Shown here in pieces: positions 6,213 through 15,009 of a stretch of 40,219 bases of DNA (positions are counted from its first letter, which is position 1; every line of letters starts with the position of its first letter). Both the position numbers and the translations under genes were made by a program. The stretch comes from a bacterium (Candidatus Blackallbacteria) CG13_big_fil_rev_8_21_14_2_50_49_14 (GTDB taxonomy: Bacteria > Cyanobacteriota > Sericytochromatia > UBA7694), in NCBI GenBank assembly GCA_002783405.1, contig PFGG01000037.1, positions 1 through 40,219 of the forward strand, given 5' to 3'. The notes beneath the pieces are model-generated. The model saw only the letters and a program-made list of their open reading frames with translations, was not told the DNA's origin and did no database searches.

Positions 6213-9200
6213 ATGGAACTCCCTTCTCTCTCTTCTCGGGAACAAGCATTGCAGGAGTCTCTGCTTGCACAGGGGCTGCTCAGCCCCACTGAATGGCAGG
6301 AGATTTTAACAGCCCGAAAACAGGCCTGGGATCAGGCTCTGGAAAGTTTAAACGGTCGCCAAGCCGAAATTTCACTCGAAACCGGCAGTCTGTGTCTGCG
6401 CAGTTTTCCCGATTTGCAACTGAAAAACAGTCTGGCACTCGAAATTCCGATTCCCCAAAAAAACCAGGCTAGCTGGGGCCGAGACATGATTGGCCTGAAC
6501 CCTGAAGATGGCCGCCTGCTGGAATGGTTCAGCCTGCCTGAAACCTACGCACCCCAATTCCTGATTCCCGATTCAGGCGAGATCAGCCTGGGTTTCAGCC
6601 GCCCAGATCAACCCTTTCTTGGAGCCAGTCTTGCAGCTTTTGATCTCAGACATTCCTCCCAAGCTGAATTTAATCCTTGCGATCTCTTTATTTCACCTGG
6701 TAAACGCCTGTTGCTGCTCAGCGACCGCAAGGCAGGAAGTGTTGAAATTGTCTCTCTGCTCACGGGGCGTTCGTTGGCCAAGGTTCCGATTCGCCCGGCA
6801 GGTAGTCTGCAGGCCATCAATATCACCTTCAGCCCCGACGAACAATGGGCCTACCTGACCGATCAGATCACCACCAATCTGCATATTTTGGAATTGGGCT
6901 CTTTTCGCATACGCAGCCTGCAAACGGGCTTGGGCACCTTGGGGAATCTAGTCTTGGCCCCCGATCCGCGCTACCTCTTTTTGCTGGTGATCAAGCCCAG
7001 TCTGCGTTTGCTCTATTTTGAGATTGAAAGTTTTCAAATCGTTCAGGAACTGAATCTCAAAGGCAATGCCTTCAGTCAGGTCAGCGACGCCCCTACCGAT
7101 CTCATGCATCTCAGCCCCGATCAAGCCTATTTAAGCGTCTTGACCAGCCTCGATGAACCAGCCCCCCTGACCCCCGTGGTCAACGTGATTCGCACCGAAA
7201 CGATTAAAACCATTCGCCGTTTTGCGATTAAAGACGGCTGCAGGCCCGCTGCACTGGTCACCGGTCTGCCCAATCCTTTGCAGGAAACAGCCTCTCGCAG
7301 CCTGAACAGTTGGCTTGAAAGCAAAGTTCCGGCTGCAGAAATCCGGCGGATGCAAAGCCCTCTGGCCGCAGCCCCCAGCACGCAAAAAAAAGCATCAGCT
7401 CCTGCCTACCAAGCACCCCTTGCGCCCCCCCTCAGTGAAGCAGAAAGTGCCGAACTGCTGAAGCGTCAGGCTCCTCCCATCAGTCTGCCAGCAGAAGCTG
7501 AGAATGCGCTGGTAGAATTGATGGTTCAGGCCTTTTATCAGGAAACGCTGACCCATCTGCGCGTGCATCCGGTTGAAATCAGGCGCCTGCGACAGTGCGC
7601 CCATGAACTGAAGCTCGAACTGGAACAGAAATATGCCGTCATGGCTGAGGTGGATGGTATTTTAGGCCAATACCACTTAAAAACCCTGATCACACGCGAT
7701 GCCCTGGTGCAGGCCACAGGCCCGCTGATGGCGGGCGAGGCCAAAGCCTTCAGCCCCGAAAAGCTCTGCCCGATTTGTGAAGCTCCGCTCCAGGGGTCTG
7801 AACTCTGTCAGGCCTGTGGGTTTAAAATCACAGCGCCGCAAAAGACATCTGAAGCGACCCACCTCAGTCCCTCCAGCGAGGCTTTTGACCACCTCTTGCA
7901 GGGACAATTGCTGATCTGTCAGCCCGAGAGCGCTGAACTGATGCTCTTGAATAACTGGCACAAGCCGCTCTGGTCACATCCGGCACAAAGCACGGGCTTT
8001 ACACAGCCTGTACACGCACTCTCTCTGCCCAATCACCGCTACCTCCTGACCGATCAGGCAGGAAAAATCCTGGAACTGAACAGCCTGGGAAAAATCTGTT
8101 GGGAAAGCAAAATAGCCCTGAATCAGCCCCGTTTGAGCAGTCTTTCTCAGGAAAATGGCGAAGATCTGTTTTTAATCGTTGAAGCCACCCGCATCATTGC
8201 CCTGGATCGTGAACAGAAGATTCGCTATGCCTGGGGCCCAGAAACAGGTTTGGAACTCAAATCCCCCCGTGATATTCAGCTCACGCCCCAAGAAACCTGC
8301 CTGATCACGGATCAGGAACAGGTCTTGGAAATCAATATGCAGGGTGAAATTCTGTTTGTTTGGGGAAGCAAGCAAGGGCTGAAGAAACCGATCTCAGCCC
8401 GTCGGCTCAAAAAAGGCACGGTTCAGATCATCGACGCAGAGCGTAGGGAAATTTTGCTTTTCAATCAAGCAGAGCTGCTTTCGCATTTCAGCTATTGGCC
8501 TCCCGAGAAGCCCACACCCGCTATGGAAAAAGCTCCCGTGCCAGAAACCGCACTGTATACCCCCACTGGCGACGTGATTCTCTTGAGCACGCACTACTGG
8601 ATGCAAATTCAGCCCGAACTCAAAAAAATACGCTGGACCTCGCCCCTGCCCCGTTCACACAAAGAGAACCTGCGTCAGGTCACCCAAAAGAAAGGGCAAG
8701 GCCCTGCCAAGGCTCCTGTTTCGCCCCATATCGCCCTGCTCCAGCAGGTCTCGTTTTTAGCGGATGCAAATATGGAAATGCTTGAACTCTTGGCACAAAA
8801 GCTCAAGCCTCTGCGCCTTCCCAAAGGCGAATGGGTGCTGCATGAAAAAGAGTTGGGAAGCGCGATGTTTTTTATCGCCCAGGGAGAGGTGGATGTCATC
8901 AAAGAAGACAGTCAAAGCAAACTGGCAACGCTGGGAGCCGGGGATGTCTTTGGCGAAATGGCCCTGATTTTAAGTGAACCCCGCAGTGCTGGCGTTCAAG
9001 CCCGCAGTGAGCTAGAGTTGCTGCAACTGGAGCGCAGCGATTTTAAAAACGTGATTGTACGATTCCCCGCTTTGGCACGGGAATTAAGGGTGATTGCCCA
9101 CAAACGCAAACTGCTCTCTCAACAACTGAAAACCTCACGCAACCAGGATGTTTTAAGCCGATTGAAATCGAAAATGGCTGTGAATAAACTGCGTGAACTT

Positions 9201-10397
9201 GCCTTTTTCGCAGGGGGAGAAGCCCCCTTTTACGATACCCTGGCCAAGGTTTTACGTCCTGTCGCCTATCTGCCTGAACAGGAGGTTTTTCATCAAGGAG
9301 AAAGTGGCGACACGCTCTTTTTTATCAGCCGGGGAGCGGTAGGGGTTTATATCGACGAAAGCCCCCTGCCCGATTATGAACTGAGTGTGGGCGACGTTTT
9401 TGGTGAAATGGCCGTAATACTTGAGCAGCCCCGCAATGCCAGCGTCAAAACCCTGGGATACTGTCAGTTCTATGAATTGGATCGGGCTTCGTTTGCACAT
9501 GTTTGCCAACAGTTTCCTGATTTTGCCGAACGCCTGCGCAAATTGGCAGAGCAACGCGAAGCCATGAATCTGCAAGAGCGGGCTCTGAACGAAGTCAGGG
9601 AAGAAGTACAGCCATTAACACTGAATACCTCCCCGCTCTTTTATATCAGCCCCCTGCAGGAAAAAATTGTCGGACTCACCCCCCAAGGAGCTTTGCAGAC
9701 AAGTTGGGGTGAAAGCCTTCACCTCTTTCAGCCTTTTCGTCTCAGCCCGGTTGAAGAAAATCTCCTGGTCTGTGATACCGGCAATGATCGGATTCTGCTG
9801 GTGGATCCTCAAACACAGAAAATTCTGCATGAATGGGGAGATCACCGCCTGGAACTGCAGCAACCCCGCTCAGCGGTAAAAACCCAGGATGGTTTTTACC
9901 TGATTGCCGATGAGGGCAATCAAAGGCTGATCGCGGTCGACACTGAGGGAAAACTGCTTTGGGAACATACCACTCCCAACGAAATTCTCAGCCCCTATTA
10001 TGCTGAATTTACCCCTTCAGAAACGATTCTCTTTGCCGATGCCGCTTTGCACACCGTTCAGGAAGTCAACCGCATTGGAGAGGTGCTCTGGAGCTATGGT
10101 TCGCTTTTAATTGCCGGCTCTGGCCCCGATGAACTGTGTGAGCCCATGTGTGTACGGCGCTTGCCCCAGGGGGAAACCCTAATCGCCGACAGCGGCAATA
10201 ACCGTCTGCTCTGGGTCAATTCGGCAGGGGGACTGCTGCGCAGCTGGCACCCGCCAGCCGACAGTCATTTCAGCAGCCCAGTACACTGCGAACCCCTGCC
10301 CAGTGGTGAAATTCTGGTTTCTGCAGCCAATTCAGAAACGCTGGTTTTGCTCAGTGCTGAAGGCGATCTGCTTTGGGAGCAGACGCTTAAACTTTAG
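6213..10397 (+). CDS. Giant beta-propeller protein with zinc ribbon and two cyclic-nucleotide-binding domains
   Basis: A 1394-residue, apparently cytoplasmic protein. In order: a helical start (1-35); a YVTN/lactonase-like propeller (about 140-390; blades such as SPDEQWAYLTDQ, SPDQAYLSVL); a Pro/Ala linker (390-420); a helical region; a zinc ribbon with C519, C522, C532, C535; a second propeller-like stretch (560-790); two CAP_ED/cNMP-binding domains (about 840-965 and 990-1115), each with a phosphate-binding cassette (FGEMALILSEPRSA near 912 and FGEMAVILEQPRNAS near 1062) including the conserved Glu and Arg; and a C-terminal NHL-type propeller (1130-1394; DTGNDRILLVD, DEGNQRLIAVD, DSGNNRLLWVN). 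No effector domain (HTH, kinase, cyclase) is present, so it may be a cNMP-responsive scaffold. AGAGG lies 8 bases before the ATG. It ends 4 bases into the convergent SDR gene. Confidence 0.85.
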   Translation: MELPSLSSREQALQESLLAQGLLSPTEWQEILTARKQAWDQALESLNGRQAEISLETGSLCLRSFPDLQLKNSLALEIPIPQKNQASWGRDMIGLNPEDGRLLEWFSLPETYAPQFLIPDSGEISLGFSRPDQPFLGASLAAFDLRHSSQAEFNPCDLFISPGKRLLLLSDRKAGSVEIVSLLTGRSLAKVPIRPAGSLQAINITFSPDEQWAYLTDQITTNLHILELGSFRIRSLQTGLGTLGNLVLAPDPRYLFLLVIKPSLRLLYFEIESFQIVQELNLKGNAFSQVSDAPTDLMHLSPDQAYLSVLTSLDEPAPLTPVVNVIRTETIKTIRRFAIKDGCRPAALVTGLPNPLQETASRSLNSWLESKVPAAEIRRMQSPLAAAPSTQKKASAPAYQAPLAPPLSEAESAELLKRQAPPISLPAEAENALVELMVQAFYQETLTHLRVHPVEIRRLRQCAHELKLELEQKYAVMAEVDGILGQYHLKTLITRDALVQATGPLMAGEAKAFSPEKLCPICEAPLQGSELCQACGFKITAPQKTSEATHLSPSSEAFDHLLQGQLLICQPESAELMLLNNWHKPLWSHPAQSTGFTQPVHALSLPNHRYLLTDQAGKILELNSLGKICWESKIALNQPRLSSLSQENGEDLFLIVEATRIIALDREQKIRYAWGPETGLELKSPRDIQLTPQETCLITDQEQVLEINMQGEILFVWGSKQGLKKPISARRLKKGTVQIIDAERREILLFNQAELLSHFSYWPPEKPTPAMEKAPVPETALYTPTGDVILLSTHYWMQIQPELKKIRWTSPLPRSHKENLRQVTQKKGQGPAKAPVSPHIALLQQVSFLADANMEMLELLAQKLKPLRLPKGEWVLHEKELGSAMFFIAQGEVDVIKEDSQSKLATLGAGDVFGEMALILSEPRSAGVQARSELELLQLERSDFKNVIVRFPALARELRVIAHKRKLLSQQLKTSRNQDVLSRLKSKMAVNKLRELAFFAGGEAPFYDTLAKVLRPVAYLPEQEVFHQGESGDTLFFISRGAVGVYIDESPLPDYELSVGDVFGEMAVILEQPRNASVKTLGYCQFYELDRASFAHVCQQFPDFAERLRKLAEQREAMNLQERALNEVREEVQPLTLNTSPLFYISPLQEKIVGLTPQGALQTSWGESLHLFQPFRLSPVEENLLVCDTGNDRILLVDPQTQKILHEWGDHRLELQQPRSAVKTQDGFYLIADEGNQRLIAVDTEGKLLWEHTTPNEILSPYYAEFTPSETILFADAALHTVQEVNRIGEVLWSYGSLLIAGSGPDELCEPMCVRRLPQGETLIADSGNNRLLWVNSAGGLLRSWHPPADSHFSSPVHCEPLPSGEILVSAANSETLVLLSAEGDLLWEQTLKL

Positions 10398-11083
10398 GCC
10401 TTGTGATAAACCGGCAGAATCGCGCCACTCACGGCCCGTGCTTGAGCAGAAGCCAAAAACCCAATCACCTGTGCCAAATCCGCAGGTTGAACCCAGCGGC
10501 TGAAATCCGCCTCCGGCATGCTGGCGCGATTGGGGGGCGTATCAATAATGCTCGGCACGACCGCATTGACGGTTACTTGGGTTTCGCGCAGTTCCTGGGC
10601 CAAAGATTGGGTAAAATTCACCACTGCCGCTTTGGAGAGGGCATAGGCTGTCACTTCCGCAGCCCCCGCAAAAGCCTGACGGGCCCCAATATTGATCACC
10701 CGCCCAGCCGCTGAAGCCTGAAGCAGCGGTAAAAATGCCTGAGTGGTCAAGAAACAGGTGCGCAGATTTAAATTCAACATTTTATCCAGTTCGCTTTCAG
10801 GGGTTTCGCTGAATGCGCCCCAATAAAAGCCTCCGACTACATTTACCAAAACATCCAACCCGCCAAAACGGCTTTTGAGTGTTTCTGCAAAATGTTTTAA
10901 ATCTTGACTGGAAGTGCCATTAACAACAAAAGCATGAAGCTCCTGCCCTTCAGGGCGCGCCAAAAATTCAGCAGAAGCAGGGCGCACATCGGTCACCAGA
11001 ACCCGATCTCCCAAGGCCAGAAAATGCTCAACAACCCCAGCCCCCAATCCCCCGGTACCGCCTGTAATCAAAACTGTTCGCAT
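10394..11083 (-). CDS. Short-chain dehydrogenase/reductase with non-canonical active site
   Basis: A 229-residue classical-size SDR with the nucleotide-binding TGGTGGLG motif (residues 7-14), NVVGG (81-85, the NNAG equivalent) and YALSK (Y147, K151). The catalytic serine normally 13 residues before the tyrosine is A134 in VINIGARQAF. Such an NxGA variant occurs in an SDR subgroup, so activity may be retained or altered. Substrate not inferable. ATG 11083 is chosen because GGAGG sits 5 bases upstream; an in-frame ATG 12 bases further upstream would overlap that ribosome site. It converges with the propeller gene, overlapping by 4 bases. Confidence 0.88.
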   Translation of the reverse strand: MRTVLITGGTGGLGAGVVEHFLALGDRVLVTDVRPASAEFLARPEGQELHAFVVNGTSSQDLKHFAETLKSRFGGLDVLVNVVGGFYWGAFSETPESELDKMLNLNLRTCFLTTQAFLPLLQASAAGRVINIGARQAFAGAAEVTAYALSKAAVVNFTQSLAQELRETQVTVNAVVPSIIDTPPNRASMPEADFSRWVQPADLAQVIGFLASAQARAVSGAILPVYHKA

Positions 11084-11104
11084 AAGTGCCTCCACGGAAA
11101 TCTT

Positions 11105-11122
11105 TGCAGTTATTCTAACACA
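11105..11122 (-). promoter_or_regulatory. Possible extended -10 promoter of the SDR gene
   Basis: On the minus strand TGTTAGAAT (TAGAAT at 11112-11117 with TG one base upstream) fits an extended -10 and would start transcription about 20 bases ahead of the ATG. No good -35 is visible. Confidence 0.4.
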
Positions 11123-11261
11123 GGCTCAAAACCATTCAGGATAAGAGCAGATTTTCAAAGCAAGCCGTATTTTTCCAAGATTAGGATTGAAAACCGCGTT
11201 GATTCATGAGGCGAGCATAGATCCCAAATGTAACCACCCAGTATAAACCCCTTATCATCTG

Positions 11262-11316
11262 GATTCTCAGTAAATTCTCAGCCCAACTTAACCACAACTT
11301 AACCATAATGTTACAG
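11262..11316 (+). promoter_or_regulatory. Pho-box-like array of 11-bp direct repeats
   Basis: CTTAACCA at 11287-11294 is repeated exactly at 11298-11305 with a 3-base spacer, and a related TGTTACAG follows at 11309-11316, an 11-base period. This matches the layout of PhoB/PhoP/SphR boxes (cyanobacterial consensus PyTTAAPyPy, Bacillus TTHACA with 11-bp period). An additional pair ATTCTCAG with the same 11-bp period begins at 11262. It lies 70-100 bases upstream of a secreted nuclease gene, a common Pho-regulon member. Confidence 0.6.
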
Positions 11317-11384
11317 AAAAAGGGTTGAATTCGAGGATCGTAAGGGTTTTAATTAAGATAAGCTCAAGTAAAGGTTGTCCATTG

Positions 11385-12374
11385 ATGAAGAATTTGTTCC
11401 GTCATGCACTCGCTTCCAGCTTCCTGGTTATTTTGGCTGCCTGCCAAAGCCAGCCCCTGAATCTCGCCCTGAACCAACAGGCGCTTCTCTCTCCAGCCCG
11501 CTATCAAGCGGCATCCCGCACCGCTCCCCGTGGCGACTGGTTTGCCCAGCTCTCCCCCCAATTGCAAAGCTATTATGCTGAAGCCCGTGGTAAAACCGGT
11601 GCTGAACTGTTTCAAGCCTTGCACACCATCATTTCTCGCAATACCACAGCCTTAGGCTATGGTGAAGCCCGCGCTTATATGTATGGCACTGCGGATAATT
11701 TTGCCAATGGCAATCAATCAGGTGTTGTGGGCGTTTACTCTAACCTGTTTATTTTGGGCAGGGGTGGAAATGGCAATGATTACCGCGAACAGGGCGACCT
11801 GAACAAGGATGGCACCGCTGGCGATTTTGTCAATTGCGAGCATACCTGGCCCCAATCTTTCTTTAGCAAGCAATTGCCCATGGTTTCAGATATGCACCAT
11901 CTGTTCCCCACCCTGAGCAAACCCAATGGCATGCGCGGACATCATCCCTTTGGCATGTCCAACGAAGGTAAAATCGTATATTCAACCTCAGCGGGCTCCA
12001 AACTGATTGTACGCAGCAACCGTCTGAGTGCAAGCAGTGCACCTGAAACAGATAAATCCATCACGCCCTTTGGTGGAGCAGATGCCGTGTTTGAACCCAC
12101 CAATACCCAAAAAGGCAATACCGCCCGAGCCATGATGTATTTCTGGCTGCGCTATAACGACCGCAATATCCGCGGTGGCGATTTCGATGCTCGCAATTTC
12201 TGGAACAACCGTTTGGGCATGTTCAAAGAATGGTCTGAACAAATCGATCCGATTGATGAGCGCGAACGCGTACGCCACGAACTGATTTTCAAAAAACAGG
12301 GCAATCGCAATCCCTTTATTGACATCCCCAATCTCGCCAGTTTGATTGGCGAACAGGCCATGCAAGCCCGCTAG
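11385..12374 (+). CDS. Lipoprotein endonuclease I family (extracellular nuclease)
   Basis: A 329-residue protein of the Endonuclease I family (PF04231; EndA, Vvn, Bacillus Bsn). The beta-beta-alpha-metal core is seen as NCEH153TWPQSFF followed by SDMHHLFP (168-175), matching the EHxWPxS and SDxHHL motifs, with H153 the general base. Residues 1-20 form a lipoprotein signal ending in ILAAC20, so the enzyme is anchored outside the cytoplasmic membrane and probably degrades environmental DNA/RNA. ATG 11385 gives the natural signal peptide and has AAAGG 10 bases upstream; the frame extends further but without a signal-like start. A Pho-box-like array upstream suggests induction by phosphate starvation. 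A strong terminator follows. Confidence 0.92.
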   Translation: MKNLFRHALASSFLVILAACQSQPLNLALNQQALLSPARYQAASRTAPRGDWFAQLSPQLQSYYAEARGKTGAELFQALHTIISRNTTALGYGEARAYMYGTADNFANGNQSGVVGVYSNLFILGRGGNGNDYREQGDLNKDGTAGDFVNCEHTWPQSFFSKQLPMVSDMHHLFPTLSKPNGMRGHHPFGMSNEGKIVYSTSAGSKLIVRSNRLSASSAPETDKSITPFGGADAVFEPTNTQKGNTARAMMYFWLRYNDRNIRGGDFDARNFWNNRLGMFKEWSEQIDPIDERERVRHELIFKKQGNRNPFIDIPNLASLIGEQAMQAR

Positions 12375-12401
12375 GGTTTGGCCTGAATCTTCCCCTCCCC
12401 G

Positions 12402-12430
12402 GAGGCTTCTTGATAGAAGCCTCTTTTTTT
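12402..12430 (+). terminator. Rho-independent terminator of the nuclease gene
   Basis: GAGGCTTCT (12402-12410) pairs perfectly with AGAAGCCTC (12415-12423) around TGAT, followed by seven T. It reaches the stop codon of the convergent epimerase gene. Confidence 0.9.
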
Positions 12431-13376
12431 ATGCTTGAGAACGGGAGGTCGCCTGATACCAGGCCACCGTCGATTTTAAGCCCTGTTCAAGATCCAAGGG
12501 AGGCTGCCAATTCAATAAACGCCGAACCTTGGTCAGATCACAGGAAAAATGTGTATAAATTTTTTGATCCAGGCCAAGTACCGGGCCTTCAAGAATCGGC
12601 TTGCTGACCTCACACAGGGCGAGAGTTCTGCTGGCCAGCTCAGACAGAGAAATTTCCTGGCCCATGCCAAAGTCTAAAGTTTCACCCGCCAGTTGGGCCT
12701 GGGCCACCGCCAACAGAGCTGAGACTGCGTTATCAACAGGGCTGAGGTCAAGCGATGCTTGCAGAGAAGGCAAGATCACCTGTTCTATCAGGGGATCTAA
12801 AACCTGCTCCAAAATCCAGGGCAACAAAGAAGTTTCTGACTGGCGGGGGCCAAAAAGAGGAAAAAAACGCACTACATTCAGGTTGAGTTGAAACGAACGA
12901 TAAAAGCTTTCTGCCAACATATCCGCAGCCACCTTCGAGGCCAGATAAGGAGAGCTGCCCTGCAAGGGATGTTTCTCGTCAATCGGAAGATAGAGCGGCG
13001 CGCCATAGACCGCCGAGGTTGAAGCGTGAATGACCTGACAATCCTGAGAAAGCGCTGCATGTAAAAGATTCAAAGTGCCCGTGACATGCGTATCAATAAA
13101 ACGATGGGTATGCAAAATTGAATCTTTGAGTTGTAAATTAACCAGATGAAAAATCTGATCTTTGCCAACCACCCATTTTCGCAGGGTTTCGGGTTCAAGT
13201 ACGTCACCAGAGATAATTTCAAGCTCAGAACGAATCTCGGCGGGTAAATCTTCGAGCCACCCCAAGCCAGAACCGGCATGAACCAAAGCCTGGACACTTA
13301 CACCCGAACGAACAAGCGCTTCGCAGAGATGACTGCCGATAAATCCACCCGCACCGGTAACCAAAACCTGACCCAT
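12429..13376 (-). CDS. NAD-dependent epimerase/dehydratase (extended SDR)
   Basis: A 315-residue extended SDR. The N-terminal TGAGGFIGSHL (7-17) binds NAD(P); STSAVYG (119-125) and Y144-L-A-S-K148 form the catalytic Ser/Thr-Tyr-Lys set; DLSPVDNAVSALL and a terminal WYQ segment resemble UDP-glucose 4-epimerase-like and dTDP-glucose dehydratase-like enzymes acting on nucleotide sugars. The precise reaction cannot be assigned. It is a lone gene, convergent with the nuclease gene; no sugar-biosynthesis neighbours are present. Confidence 0.88.
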   Translation of the reverse strand: MGQVLVTGAGGFIGSHLCEALVRSGVSVQALVHAGSGLGWLEDLPAEIRSELEIISGDVLEPETLRKWVVGKDQIFHLVNLQLKDSILHTHRFIDTHVTGTLNLLHAALSQDCQVIHASTSAVYGAPLYLPIDEKHPLQGSSPYLASKVAADMLAESFYRSFQLNLNVVRFFPLFGPRQSETSLLPWILEQVLDPLIEQVILPSLQASLDLSPVDNAVSALLAVAQAQLAGETLDFGMGQEISLSELASRTLALCEVSKPILEGPVLGLDQKIYTHFSCDLTKVRRLLNWQPPLDLEQGLKSTVAWYQATSRSQA

Positions 13377-13842
13377 CGCTTGCTCTTCTCCCAGGGAAAC
13401 TCTGCTTCATGATAACAGATTCATTTGTCGCAACGCAGGCCATGGCCCTTTCAGCGAGGCAAAAAATGACAGGCTTTGAGAGGCCAAATAAGCCACTTGA
13501 AAGCGATCTTAAAAAATAAATTCGTGACTTGTTTAAAAAACGCTCGGGGAATTCCCATCCTCATTTAGGGGACATTGTGTCCGAATGGTTATTGGGATGA
13601 GAAGAGCGACAGACCAGAGACTCAGTCGTTTACGTAGCAAGGTCTGTAATAAGAGCGTCCGGTTTACCGGACATGCCGTAAAGCCCCTTCCTCGCTTCGC
13701 GGTCCGCGCGTAGCGCTTCAGGTGGAGGAGCTCTGCCCGCATGGGTATATAAGGCACACCCAGCATAGCTGGGTCATAAAACCAATCTGCCACCGTTATT
13801 TTATGCTGTATTATTTAATGTAACATATTGTATAATATCTTT
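13377..13842. repeat. Intergenic region and probable left end of the tnpB element, rich in inverted repeats
   Basis: No credible gene. From about 13570 the DNA contains successive perfect or near-perfect stems: GGACA/TGTCC (13570-13582), ACAGACC/GGTCTGT (13609-13615 with 13641-13647), GTCCGG-TTTA-CCGGAC (13657-13672), a CG-rich stem near 13690-13715, and ACCCAGC-ATA-GCTGGGT (13758-13774). IS200/IS605 ends carry subterminal hairpins recognised as single strands by TnpA, so one of these probably marks the left end; the exact boundary cannot be set. TATAAT at 13831-13836 lies close to the tnpB start. The minus-strand frame covering the hairpins has no family resemblance. Confidence 0.5.
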
Positions 13843-15009
13843 ATGTTAGTGTATGAATTCAAGCTCAAAGGCAAGCCTTATCAATATCAAGCGATAGATG
13901 AAGCTATTCGTATTGTACAGTTTATTAGAAACAAAGCTGTACGTTATTGGATAGACAATCGAGGCGCAGGAAAGAATGACCTATACAAATTGGCTGCTTC
14001 ACTTCCCAAAGAATTTGAATTCTCAGATAAATTGAACTCAACAGCCAGACAGCAAGCCACAGAAAGAGCTTGGAGTGCAATTTCTAAATTTTTTGAAAAC
14101 TGCAAGAAAAAAATTCCGGGTAAAAAAGGGTATCCCCAATTTCAAAAGGACAACCGTTCTGTTGAGTACAAACAATCTGGTTGGAAACTGGTAGATGGCT
14201 GCAAACGCATCCATTTTTCAGACAAGTGCGGCATAGGCACTCTCAAACTGATTGGAAAACAATGCCTGAACAGTTTTCAAGACAAGATTAAACGGGTGCG
14301 TCTTGTGCGCAGGGCAGATGGATACTATGCCCAATTCTGTCTGGACATTGAGCGCAAAGAGCATTTGACCAGCACAGGCTCAATTGTGGGCTTGGATATG
14401 GGTATCAGCCATCTTTGGACAGACAGCAACGGCAATATCCTTGAAAATCCTAGAACTTTGAAACAAGCTGAAAAAGCCCTGAAGCAAGCACAGCGCAGAG
14501 TATCCCGCAAACAGAAGGGCTCCTCTAATAGAAAGAGACAAATCAAGCGATTGGCTAAAAAACATCTGAAAGTGCAAAGACAGCGTAAAGACTTCGCTAT
14601 TAAAGCAGCGAGGGCGCTATACCAATCTCACGATTTGGTAGTTATTGAAAACCTTCAGATAAAAAACATGCTGAAAAACCACAATCTAGCAAAGGCTATC
14701 TCAGATGCAAGCTGGCATCAAGTTAAGCGTTGGCTAGAGTATTTCAGCCAAGTATTTTCCAAGGGTTTTGTCATTGTATCCCCCCATCATACCAGTCAAG
14801 ATTGTAGTAGTTGTGGTAAACGGGTTGCCAAAAGTCTGAGTGAACGGGTGCATCACTGTGAATCATGCGGTTTGGAATTAGACCGTGACCACAATGCTGC
14901 ACTGAATATACTCAGTAAAGGAATAGGTTTAGTTGGTACTGTGGGACACACAGAAACCAGGCATCTCAAAGATGTCGAAACGCCTGTGGAGAGACGAACC
15001 GCTGCTTAA
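13843..15009 (+). CDS. tnpB: TnpB RNA-guided nuclease of an IS200/IS605 element
   Basis: A 388-residue TnpB. The N-terminus MLVYEFKLKGKPYQYQAIDEA is the usual family start, so ATG 13843 is preferred over an upstream TTG. The wedge/helical part spans 1-175; RuvC-I has D185 (IVGLDMGISH), RuvC-II E269 (LVVIENLQIKNM), the zinc ribbon C321, C324, C339, C342, and RuvC-III D347/D349 (LDRDHNAALNI). All key residues are intact, so the nuclease is probably active: it cuts DNA guided by an RNA whose scaffold is encoded at the element's right end. No tnpA is nearby, so transposition would need one in trans. The gene is visibly richer in A/T than its neighbours, consistent with transfer. Confidence 0.95.
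   Translation: MLVYEFKLKGKPYQYQAIDEAIRIVQFIRNKAVRYWIDNRGAGKNDLYKLAASLPKEFEFSDKLNSTARQQATERAWSAISKFFENCKKKIPGKKGYPQFQKDNRSVEYKQSGWKLVDGCKRIHFSDKCGIGTLKLIGKQCLNSFQDKIKRVRLVRRADGYYAQFCLDIERKEHLTSTGSIVGLDMGISHLWTDSNGNILENPRTLKQAEKALKQAQRRVSRKQKGSSNRKRQIKRLAKKHLKVQRQRKDFAIKAARALYQSHDLVVIENLQIKNMLKNHNLAKAISDASWHQVKRWLEYFSQVFSKGFVIVSPHHTSQDCSSCGKRVAKSLSERVHHCESCGLELDRDHNAALNILSKGIGLVGTVGHTETRHLKDVETPVERRTAA

Noticed and set aside
13533-13793. Minus-strand 86-residue frame upstream of tnpB
   Set aside because: It covers the inverted-repeat cluster; its codons follow the hairpins and the product resembles no protein family.
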